Below are positions 1 through 5,960 of a stretch of 6,040 bases of DNA, piece after piece. Below the pieces are notes generated by a model. It saw nothing but the letters and a program-made list of their open reading frames with translations. It did no database searches and was not told where the DNA came from. The translations under genes were made by a program, and so were the position numbers. Each line of letters starts with the position of its first letter. Position 1 is the first letter of the stretch. Source of the stretch: an uncultured bacterium (GTDB lineage: Bacteria; Eisenbacteria; RBG-16-71-46; CAIMUX01). The DNA lies in assembly GCA_946886185.1 (NCBI GenBank), contig CAMPIC010000197.1, positions 1 through 6,040 of the forward strand, written 5' to 3'.

Positions 1-1
1 C

Positions 2-697
2 GCCAAGCTTAATAAAAGTCGCGGCGAGCGCCCGGTGCATGGCATCCTCGTGCAGCTTCCGTTGCCGCGCCAGATCCGGCCGGACGTGGTGGCGCTGGCG
101 GTCGACCCGGCCAAGGACGTCGACGCGCTGCATCCGCTCAATCAGGGAAAGCTCGCGCTGGGGCGTCCCGACGTCGTCTCCTGCACGCCGCTCGGGATCC
201 TCGCGCTCCTGCGGCGCTACGGCATCGACACGCGCGGCCGGCGCGCCGTGGTGCTGGGGCGGAGCGCGATCGTGGGTCGCCCGATGTCGCTCCTGCTCTC
301 GCAAAAGGCGCCCTGGGGGGACGCCACCGTCACCGTGGCGCACAGCCGCAGCGAAAACCTCGCGCAGATCACGCGCGAGGCGGATCTGGTGGTGGCCGCG
401 ATGGGAAGCCGCGAGACGCTGGTCGGTGACATGGTCCGGCCCGGCGCGGTGGTGGTCGATGTCGGCATGCACCGCAGGCCCGATCCCGATCGCCCCGGGA
501 AGGAACTGCTCCTCGGGGACGTGCATGCCGCGAGCGTGGCGCCGATCGCGGGCTACCTGAGCCCGGTGCCGGGCGGAGTCGGTCCGCTCACCGTGACCAT
601 GCTGCTCGCGAACACGCTCTATTGCTACGAGGCAGCGCGAGGAAATGCGCCCGAACCGGTGGAGTTCGCCCTGGCTCTGGTCGCCGGGGACGACTGA
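2..697 (+). CDS. folD: Bifunctional methylene-tetrahydrofolate dehydrogenase / methenyl-THF cyclohydrolase FolD (5'-partial)
   Basis: FolD oxidises 5,10-methylene-THF with NADP+ and hydrolyses the product to 10-formyl-THF, in the cytosol. The frame is open to the left edge, and 231 residues are visible. E. coli FolD is about 288 residues, so roughly the first 60, including the catalytic Tyr/Lys region, lie outside the window. Visible family motifs (numbered from base 2) are HGILVQLPLP (13-22), KDVD (38-41), CTPLG (61-65), the Rossmann dinucleotide loop GRSAIVGRP (86-94), and PVPGGVGPLT (188-197) near the C-terminus. Small departures from the commonest motifs are SCTP for PCTP and SPVPGG for TPVPGG; neither looks disabling. 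The GTG at 35 is an internal valine codon, not the start: family-like sequence (AKLNKSRGERP) continues upstream of it. The gene ends in TGATG, its stop sharing one base with the xseA start, which implies co-translation. Confidence 0.96.
   Translation, partial: AKLNKSRGERPVHGILVQLPLPRQIRPDVVALAVDPAKDVDALHPLNQGKLALGRPDVVSCTPLGILALLRRYGIDTRGRRAVVLGRSAIVGRPMSLLLSQKAPWGDATVTVAHSRSENLAQITREADLVVAAMGSRETLVGDMVRPGAVVVDVGMHRRPDPDRPGKELLLGDVHAASVAPIAGYLSPVPGGVGPLTVTMLLANTLYCYEAARGNAPEPVEFALALVAGDD
686..690 (+). promoter_or_regulatory. Weak Shine-Dalgarno for xseA
   Basis: GGGGA lies six bases before ATG 697, inside the end of folD. It is a weak match to the anti-Shine-Dalgarno sequence, so translation of xseA probably relies partly on coupling to folD through the TGATG stop/start overlap. 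It supports 697 over the upstream in-frame candidate at 622. Confidence 0.5.
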
Positions 698-2043
698 TGG
701 ATCTGCCGGTACTTTCGGTCGGCGAGCTCACCCGTCGGATCAAGGAGCTGCTCGAGTTCGAGATCGCGCGCGTCTGGGTGGAGGGCGAGATCTCCGGCTG
801 GAAGCGCCATCAGAGCGGCCATGCCTACTTCACCTTGAAGGACGATCGCGCCGTGATCAAAGCGGTAATCTGGGCGAGCACGCTCGAGCGGATGCGTTTT
901 TCGCCGCAGAACGGATTGCGCGTGCGCGCGCTCGGCAGGATCTCCGTCTACGAGGCGCGTGGCGAGTATCAGTTCTACGTCGATCGAGTGGTGGCTGCAG
1001 GGGAGGGAGCGCTCCAGGCCGCGTTCCTCGAGCTCCGCTCCCGCCTGGAAGCGGAAGGGCTGTTCGACGCGCAGCGGAAGAAGACGCTGCCGCGGTTTCC
1101 ACGGAAGATCGGCATCGTCACGTCTCCCTCGGGCGCGGCGATCCGCGATTTCGTGCGCATCCTGCGCCGCCGCTGGCCGGTCGCGCGCGTCTATCTCTGG
1201 CCCTGCCCGGTGCAGGGAGTCGAAGCGGTTCCCGCGCTCACCGACGGGATCGCCGCCATGGATCGTCTCGGATTCGATCTCCTGGTGGTCGGCCGTGGCG
1301 GGGGCTCTCTGGAAGATCTTTGGGCGTTCAACGATGAGTGGGTGGCGCGCGCGATCGCGGCCTGCCGCACACCGGTGATTTCCGCGGTCGGTCACGAGAT
1401 CGATTTCACGATCAGCGACTTCGTGGCCGATGTGCGCGCCGCCACGCCCTCACACGCGGCGGAGCTCGCCACTCCCGATCGCGCCGAGGTCGAGCGCGTC
1501 CTCTTCCGCGAGCGGCGCTCTCTCCAGCAGGCCCTGATTCATCGACTGGAGCGAGCCGGACGGAGGCTCGATCGGGCGCGGCTGCGCTCTCCGCTCGCGG
1601 ATCCGGACGCCCTCCTGCGATCGCGGCGGATCCACGTCGATCGACTCGCGGAGTGTCTGCTTCGGGCACAGCGAGCGCGCTTACAAGAGAGCCGCGCGCG
1701 ACTGGAAAAGTTGCGCGCGCGCCATCGGCGCTTCGAGCCGGTCGGGCGGATGCTGTCCGCGCGCGCCTCGCTCGAGAGCCTCGCGCACCGACTCGCGAGC
1801 GCTCGGGGAACGACGATCGAGCCGCGCCGCCATCGCGTGGCGCTCGCGCGGGCTCGCCTCCAGGCGCTGGGCCCGCAGGCGGTGCTCGCTCGCGGGTACA
1901 GCATCGCCCGCGCACCCGATGGATCGATCATCCGGAGCGCGGCGGAGGTGGCTGCGAATGCGAGCCTGCACCTGCTTCTCCATCGCGGAGCACTTGAGTG
2001 CCGGGTCGAGGGGCGTACACTGCCTACGGAGGAGGGCGCGTGA
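697..2043 (+). CDS. xseA: Exodeoxyribonuclease VII large subunit
   Basis: Catalytic subunit of exonuclease VII, which with several XseB subunits degrades single-stranded DNA from both ends to oligonucleotides. The product is 448 residues, close to E. coli XseA (456). In order, it has an N-terminal OB-fold ssDNA-binding domain (about 1-105, including VWVEGEISGWKRHQSGHAYF), the catalytic core (about 130-260), and a long Arg/Leu/Ala-rich helical part (about 265-390) expected to form the XseB-binding coiled coil. The C-terminal segment contains LARGYSI (397-403). Core motifs are IGIVTSPSGAAIRD (138-151), VGRGGGSLEDLWAFND (198-213) and VGHEIDFTISDFVADVRAAT (231-250). D151, R200, H233 and D236 align with residues reported essential in E. 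coli XseA. An open frame extends upstream to 622, but ATG 697 gives the family N-terminus, follows GGGGA (686-690), and couples to the folD stop. The last codons overlap xseB. Confidence 0.97.
   Translation: MDLPVLSVGELTRRIKELLEFEIARVWVEGEISGWKRHQSGHAYFTLKDDRAVIKAVIWASTLERMRFSPQNGLRVRALGRISVYEARGEYQFYVDRVVAAGEGALQAAFLELRSRLEAEGLFDAQRKKTLPRFPRKIGIVTSPSGAAIRDFVRILRRRWPVARVYLWPCPVQGVEAVPALTDGIAAMDRLGFDLLVVGRGGGSLEDLWAFNDEWVARAIAACRTPVISAVGHEIDFTISDFVADVRAATPSHAAELATPDRAEVERVLFRERRSLQQALIHRLERAGRRLDRARLRSPLADPDALLRSRRIHVDRLAECLLRAQRARLQESRARLEKLRARHRRFEPVGRMLSARASLESLAHRLASARGTTIEPRRHRVALARARLQALGPQAVLARGYSIARAPDGSIIRSAAEVAANASLHLLLHRGALECRVEGRTLPTEEGA
2028..2036 (+). promoter_or_regulatory. Strong Shine-Dalgarno for xseB
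   Basis: GGAGGAGGG lies within the last codons of xseA, three bases before GTG 2040 (seven bases counted from the GGAGG core). It decides the xseB start: the earlier in-frame GTG at 1998 would put this ribosome-binding site inside xseB and has no comparable site of its own. Confidence 0.85.
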
Positions 2044-2348
2044 AACCAGAAGAGGCATCCCAGCTCCAGCTCGGAGGTTCTCCGAGCGCGCCCGGCGCGG
2101 AATCGCCGCAGAATGGGCTGCGTTTCGAGGAGGCGCTCGAGCGGCTCGAACAGCTGGTCGAGGACCTGGAGTCAGGAGATCTCGCGCTCGAAGAGTCGAT
2201 CGCCCGATTCGAGGAAGGGCAGCGTCTCCTCGGCATCTGCACCGATCTCCTGGAACGCGCCGAGCTCCGGGTCCGCGAAGTGCTGCGCCGATCCGACGGC
2301 GCCCTGGAAGCGCGGCCGCTCGATCTGGAGGAGGGAGAGGGTGCCTGA
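2040..2348 (+). CDS. xseB: Exodeoxyribonuclease VII small subunit
   Basis: Small helical subunit of exonuclease VII that binds the XseA coiled-coil region. The product is 102 residues. The conserved core is about 27-82, with LRFEEALERLEQLVEDLESG (27-46), LALEESIARFEEGQRLL (48-64) and a second helix ending AELRVREVL. This is the typical XseB helical hairpin, with the characteristic E-L/S-G-x-L-x-L-E-E-S-I pattern. The family is often about 80 residues, so the protein carries a roughly 26-residue low-complexity N-terminal leader (rich in Q, S, P, G, A) and a short acidic tail. GTG 2040 is preferred because of the strong ribosome-binding site at 2028-2036 and the four-base GTGA overlap with the xseA stop. 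GTG 1998 would add 14 non-conserved residues. Placement directly after xseA supports the assignment and matched expression. Confidence 0.95.
   Translation: MKPEEASQLQLGGSPSAPGAESPQNGLRFEEALERLEQLVEDLESGDLALEESIARFEEGQRLLGICTDLLERAELRVREVLRRSDGALEARPLDLEEGEGA
2327..2335 (+). promoter_or_regulatory. Strong Shine-Dalgarno for ispA
   Basis: This is a second copy of the same 9-mer, GGAGGAGGG, within the last codons of xseB and five bases before GTG 2341 (nine from the GGAGG core). It decides the ispA start: the reading frame is open well upstream (to 2113) but only through out-of-frame xseB sequence. The in-frame GTG at 2398 has a GGAG only three bases away, too close to work well. Confidence 0.8.
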
Positions 2349-3348
2349 CCAACCGGGCTCCACATGGTGGAGCTGGTACGGCCGAAGAGCGGAGCGAGTG
2401 GAGGCGGCGTTACGGCGAATTCTTCCCGCCGCGAGCGAGCGCCCGCAGACGATCCATCGAGCGATGCGGCACTCGGTCTTTCCCGGAGGAAAGCGGATCC
2501 GCCCCGGTCTCGTGCTCCTCGGATTCGAGACCGCCGGAGGGCGCGGCGTCGCTGGACCGCTCCTCGGGAGCGCGATCGAGCTGTTGCACACCTTTTCGCT
2601 CATCCATGACGACCTGCCCTGCATGGACGACGACGAGCTGCGCCGGGGCCGACCCACCTGCCACGCGAAGTACGGCGAGGCGATCGCGGTCCTCGCAGGG
2701 GACGCCCTCCAGGTGTTGGCGTTCCAGACGGTATCCAATCTGCCCGTGGCGATGGAAATGCGACTGCGCGTCCTGAGTGAGATCACCGCCGCGGTCGGCA
2801 CGGGAGGCGTGATCGGCGGCCAGGTGGTCGATCTGGAGTCGGAGCAAAAGAAGATCCGACCCGACACGCTCCGCTGGATCCATGCACGCAAGACCGGTGA
2901 GCTCCTGCGCGCTTCGCTCGTGAGCGGCGCGCTCATCGCGGGCGCGGACGAGCGCTCGTTGCGTCGCTTCGGCGAGTTCGGAACGCGTTTCGGGCTGCTC
3001 TTTCAAATCGTCGATGACCTCCTCGACGAAGTGGGCAGCTCCGGCGCGCTGGGACGAACCGCGGGGCGCGATCGCCAGAACGGCAAGGCCACCTATCCAT
3101 CCATCCTCGGTTTGCCGCGCTCTCGGCGCGCGCTCGCGGAGAGCGTGGCCGCGTGCCGCGACGCGATTCCCACCGGCCGCAACGCGCGGCTCTTCGGCTC
3201 CTTGATCGACGCGGTGGTGGTGCGGCTGCCCGAGAGCTGGAGCGGACCTCTCTGGGAGAGCGCCAACGGTGCCGGCGGAGCAAACCCCGCCCAGGTGCCG
3301 AGTGCCCCGGCGAAATCGCCGCGTAAACGCGCGCGGAGCGCCCGATGA
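2341..3348 (+). CDS. ispA: Short-chain trans-prenyl diphosphate synthase, probably farnesyl diphosphate synthase
   Basis: Condenses isopentenyl diphosphate with an allylic diphosphate to give FPP (or GGPP), precursor of quinone side chains and undecaprenyl carriers. The product is 335 residues. Motifs are GGKRIRP (49-55), the first Asp-rich motif DDLPCMDDDELRRGRPTCH (90-108, DDx4D type), GQVVDLESE (160-168), HARKTGELL (181-189), and the second Asp-rich motif FQIVDDLLDE (221-230, D225/D226/D229) followed by GKATYPSILGL (248-258). Phe85, five residues before the first Asp, occupies the chain-length position where E. coli IspA has Tyr; an aromatic there favours FPP, but product length cannot be settled from sequence. 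The start at GTG 2341 rests on its ribosome-binding site and puts GGKR at the usual distance from the N-terminus. About 35 residues beyond the synthase fold form a Pro/Ala/Gly-rich tail ending in a basic stretch (325-335), which E. coli IspA (299 residues) lacks. It overlaps xseB by 8 bases and nadK by 4. Confidence 0.93.
   Translation: MPDQPGSTWWSWYGRRAERVEAALRRILPAASERPQTIHRAMRHSVFPGGKRIRPGLVLLGFETAGGRGVAGPLLGSAIELLHTFSLIHDDLPCMDDDELRRGRPTCHAKYGEAIAVLAGDALQVLAFQTVSNLPVAMEMRLRVLSEITAAVGTGGVIGGQVVDLESEQKKIRPDTLRWIHARKTGELLRASLVSGALIAGADERSLRRFGEFGTRFGLLFQIVDDLLDEVGSSGALGRTAGRDRQNGKATYPSILGLPRSRRALAESVAACRDAIPTGRNARLFGSLIDAVVVRLPESWSGPLWESANGAGGANPAQVPSAPAKSPRKRARSAR
3335..3338 (+). promoter_or_regulatory. 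Shine-Dalgarno for nadK
   Basis: GGAG lies six bases before ATG 3345, within the last codons of ispA. Together with the ATGA overlap it supports 3345 as the nadK start. Confidence 0.65.
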
Positions 3349-4184
3349 GACGCGTCGCCGTCCACGCCAACCTGGAGAAGGAGCACGCGGGGCAGGCGCT
3401 CGCGGAGCTCATCTCCTGGCTGGAAGCGCGTGGCGTCGAAGTACGCCGGTCTCCCTGGGGCGACGAAGAAGAAGAGGGTGACAATCGCGAGCTCGCGGGA
3501 TGCGATCTGCTCATCGTCCTGGGAGGAGACGGGACGCTCCTGGGCGCGGCGAGGCACGCCTATCCGGCGGAAGTGCCCGTTCTCGGAGTGAACTTCGGGC
3601 ATCTCGGCTTCCTCACCGCGATCGGCGTCGACGAGATGTACTCCGCCCTCGAGGAAGTGCTCGCGGGCCGCTATCGGCTCGAGCCGCGCCTGATGCTCCG
3701 GGCCGAGGTGGACGCGTGCGGGGATGCGCCGGCGCGGAGCTTCTACGGACTCAACGATGTCGTGATGCGCGACAACGGCGGGCGCTCGCTCGAAGTGGAG
3801 ACGAGGATCGACGGAGTCCTTCTCGGCTCGTTCCGCGCGGACGGCTTGATCGTCGCGACCCCGACCGGATCGACCGCCTACAGCCTTTCCGCGGGAGGCC
3901 CGATCGTCGAACCGGGTCTCAAAGCCCTCATGGCGACCGCGATCTGTCCGCATGCGTTCGCGATTCGGCCGCTGCTCTTCCCGGCGCACCAGACGCTGGA
4001 GATGTTCTATCGCTCGCGCGGCAGCGGCGCCCACCTCGCGATCGATGGACAGGTCATGTTAGACTTGGAACCCGAGCAACGAGTCCGGGTGCACCGGGCT
4101 CAGCGTCCCATCCACTTCGTCCTCGTGGAAAACAGATCCTTCTACGAAGTGCTCCGGTCCAAGCTGCGGTGGGGAGGGGCCTGA
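3345..4184 (+). CDS. nadK: NAD kinase
   Basis: Phosphorylates NAD+ at the 2' hydroxyl of its adenosine ribose, using ATP or polyphosphate, to give NADP+; cytosolic. The product is 279 residues, close to the bacterial norm (E. coli 292). Diagnostic motifs are GGDGT (60-64), NFGHLGFL (83-90), LND (136-138) and DGLIVATPTGSTAYSLSAGG (166-185), followed by a C-terminal segment with AIDGQ (232-236). An acidic loop of Asp/Glu (40-44) precedes the first nucleotide-binding strand. This is the usual loop position and not evidence of anything special. ATG 3345 overlaps the ispA stop by four bases and has GGAG upstream. NADP+ made here is the cofactor of FolD, at the start of the same gene run. One rare-looking TTA codon occurs at L239. 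Confidence 0.97.
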   Translation: MRRVAVHANLEKEHAGQALAELISWLEARGVEVRRSPWGDEEEEGDNRELAGCDLLIVLGGDGTLLGAARHAYPAEVPVLGVNFGHLGFLTAIGVDEMYSALEEVLAGRYRLEPRLMLRAEVDACGDAPARSFYGLNDVVMRDNGGRSLEVETRIDGVLLGSFRADGLIVATPTGSTAYSLSAGGPIVEPGLKALMATAICPHAFAIRPLLFPAHQTLEMFYRSRGSGAHLAIDGQVMLDLEPEQRVRVHRAQRPIHFVLVENRSFYEVLRSKLRWGGA

Positions 4185-4256
4185 TCGGGCTGTCTTTTCT
4201 TGCTCCTTGGGTCGATCGTGGAAGCCGCTCGGGTTGAAGCGGTGTGAGTGAATGCG
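4185..4256 (+). promoter_or_regulatory. nadK-recN intergenic leader, possible promoter region
   Basis: This is the only non-coding gap in the window (63 bp to GTG 4248, 72 bp to ATG 4257). It opens with a pyrimidine-rich stretch (TGTCTTTTCTTGCTCC, 4191-4206). Near the recN start there is a small inverted repeat, CCGCT (4225-4229) and AGCGG (4238-4242), with an 8-base loop, and GAAGC occurs twice, 15 bases apart (4221, 4236). I cannot assign convincing -35/-10 boxes, a known LexA operator, or an intrinsic terminator (no strong GC stem followed by a T run). No good Shine-Dalgarno precedes recN. It may hold a recN promoter, or simply be a spacer in one long transcript. Confidence 0.3.
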
Positions 4257-5960
4257 ATGCTCCTGCGTCTCGCTCTCGAGCAGTTCCTGATCTTTGAATC
4301 CGCGGTCCTGGAGATGGGACCCGGCATTCAAGTGCTGACCGGCGAAGCGGGCGCGGGCAAATCGATCCTGGTGGACGCGCTCGGATTGGTCACGGGGGAG
4401 CGCGCGAGCGCCGATTGGGTGCGCGCGGGCGCGGACAAGCTGGTCGTGGAAGCGGCATTCGATCTCTCCGATGATCCGGCCGGACGCGCCGCCCTGAGCG
4501 AGGCCGGCATCCCCCAGGATGACGACCGTCTTCTCCTCCTCCGGCGCGAGGTGAGCGCCGATGGGCGCAGCCGCGCCTTCGCCAACGGCAGGCAGATCCT
4601 CGTGGGACAGCTGCGCGAATGGACCGCTGCGCGCGTCCGGATCGTCGGCCAGGGGGAACAGCGCGCCCTGCTCCTGCCCCATCAGCAGGAGGATCTGCTC
4701 GATCGCGCCGCGGGAAGCTCCGCTCTGGCGACCCGGTACCGAGCGGCGCGCCGCTCGTTCCTCGACGCGCACGCGGAGCGGGATCGGCTCGCGCGCGAAC
4801 AGCTGGCGTTCGCCGGCGAGGAGGAGTGGCTGCGGTTCCAGGCGCAGGAGATCGACTCGATCGATCCGAAGCCGGGGGAGCGGGAGCAGCTTTCCCGCCT
4901 CGAAACCGAAACGCAAACGCGCGCCGAGACGGTCGCGCGGGCGCGCAGCTTCCGCGCGCATCTCCTCGATGACGAAGGCTCGATCGCCGACCGACTCGAG
5001 TCGCTCCTCCATGAGCTAAGAAGGAGCGACACATCTCCCTGGAACGAGATTCGCGATCGCTTGCTCGAGCTCCGCGAATCGGTCCGCGCATTGGAGCGCC
5101 ACCTCCCCTCCGAGGAAGACGAGCTCGAATTCGATCCGGAAGCGGCGCAGGAGCGGCTGCGCGCGCTCGATCGCCTCGCGCGCAAGTACGGCGGGGATGA
5201 AGAGGTGCGGCAGCACCGGATCCGCGTGCAGGAGCGTTTGGACGAGGGCGAGGCGCTCGCGGGCCGAATCGAGGCGCAGGACCGCGCTCTGGCGAGCAGG
5301 GCGCGCGAGACGTTCCAGGCGGGGGAGGAGCTTTCCCGAGCGCGGCGCGAAGCGGCGCTCCGCCTGAGCGAAGGCGCCGAATCTCTGCTCGCCGCATTGG
5401 GAATGCCGGGCGCGGAATTGCGCTTCGAGCTCCGGCGCGAAGAAGGCGTGCCCGGGGTGCGCGCCGAACCGAATGCTGCGCCCATCCGGCCGCTCGAAGG
5501 CGGATTGGATCACATTGCGCTGCGCTTTCGCAGCCATCGCTCTCTCGAGCTGGGAGATCTCGGCCGCACCGCTTCGGGAGGCGAGCTCTCGCGCGTCCTC
5601 CTCGCGCTGCACTCCGCCGCTGGCGAGGCGGCGATGCCGGGAAGCTGGGTCTTCGACGAGATCGACGCCGGGCTCGGCGGCGAGACCGCGGTGCGGGTGG
5701 CGGAACGTCTCACCCATCTCGCCGAGCGCACGCAGGTGCTGCTGATCACGCACCTGCCGGTGATCGCGGCGCGCGCTCAGCGCCATTTCCGGATCGTCAA
5801 GGAAGAGCATCGCGGACGCCCGCGCGCGCGCGTCGAGCCGCTCTCGGAAGAGGAACGACTGCGCGAGCTGGCCCGCATGCTCTCGGGCGACGATCGCTCC
5901 GAAGTGGCGCGCCGTCACGCGCGCGAGCTCCGGGGATCGCTCGAAGGAGGCGCCGCGTGA
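4257..5960 (+). CDS. recN: DNA repair protein RecN (SMC-like ATPase)
   Basis: RecN is an SMC-family ATPase that acts early in recombinational repair of double-strand breaks. From ATG 4257 the product is 567 residues (E. coli 553). In order, it has an N-terminal ATPase half with Walker A GEAGAGKS (29-36), an FxxQxxEID-type helix (WLRFQAQEIDSIDPKPGE, 191-208), coiled-coil arms (about 155-375), then the C-terminal half with ABC signature ASGGELSR (439-446), Walker B VFDEIDAG (465-472) and LLITHLP (495-501). All catalytic elements are present. Departures from the usual family: GEAGAGKS for GETGAGKS; IVGQGEQ (129-135) where most RecN have IHGQHEHQ; HLPVIAA for HLPQ(V/I)AA. Start: ATG 4257 gives MLLRLALEQFLIFE, aligning with the family N-terminus. 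GTG 4248 is the first in-frame start after the stop at 4245-4247 and would add three residues; neither has a clear ribosome-binding site. Confidence 0.94.
   Translation: MLLRLALEQFLIFESAVLEMGPGIQVLTGEAGAGKSILVDALGLVTGERASADWVRAGADKLVVEAAFDLSDDPAGRAALSEAGIPQDDDRLLLLRREVSADGRSRAFANGRQILVGQLREWTAARVRIVGQGEQRALLLPHQQEDLLDRAAGSSALATRYRAARRSFLDAHAERDRLAREQLAFAGEEEWLRFQAQEIDSIDPKPGEREQLSRLETETQTRAETVARARSFRAHLLDDEGSIADRLESLLHELRRSDTSPWNEIRDRLLELRESVRALERHLPSEEDELEFDPEAAQERLRALDRLARKYGGDEEVRQHRIRVQERLDEGEALAGRIEAQDRALASRARETFQAGEELSRARREAALRLSEGAESLLAALGMPGAELRFELRREEGVPGVRAEPNAAPIRPLEGGLDHIALRFRSHRSLELGDLGRTASGGELSRVLLALHSAAGEAAMPGSWVFDEIDAGLGGETAVRVAERLTHLAERTQVLLITHLPVIAARAQRHFRIVKEEHRGRPRARVEPLSEEERLRELARMLSGDDRSEVARRHARELRGSLEGGAA
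5944..5950 (+). promoter_or_regulatory. Perfect Shine-Dalgarno for trpE
   Basis: AAGGAGG lies six bases before GTG 5957, inside the last codons of recN. It is the best ribosome-binding site in the window. It fixes the start of the last gene and suggests strong translation even though the gene begins inside recN. Confidence 0.88.

Noticed and set aside
5..17. AT-rich AAGCTTAATAAAA at the left edge, containing a HindIII site, as a possible cloning or assembly junction
   Set aside because: The frame reads through it as plausible FolD sequence (KLNK before HGILVQLPLP), so there is no sign of a break.
622..696. Upstream extension of xseA to 622
   Set aside because: The extra 25 residues lie inside folD, are Arg/Gly-rich and unlike the XseA N-terminus; ATG 697 gives the family start with stop/start coupling.
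1681..4061. TTA codons in xseA (1681), ispA (2410) and nadK (4059) as a bldA-like regulatory signal
   Set aside because: One per gene in three housekeeping genes, with nothing else suggesting Streptomyces; better read as ordinary rare codons.
4225..4242. CCGCT/AGCGG inverted repeat as an intrinsic terminator after nadK
   Set aside because: The stem is only five pairs with an 8-base loop and no T run follows; the T-rich stretch lies upstream of it.
217..5918. Long antisense and alternate-frame open reading frames, e.g. minus strand 3093-4034, 4059-5012, 4390-5397 and 5016-5918
   Set aside because: They mirror real genes on the + strand, have Arg/Ala/Pro/Ser-rich composition with no family motifs, and are expected in GC-rich DNA where stop codons are rare out of frame.
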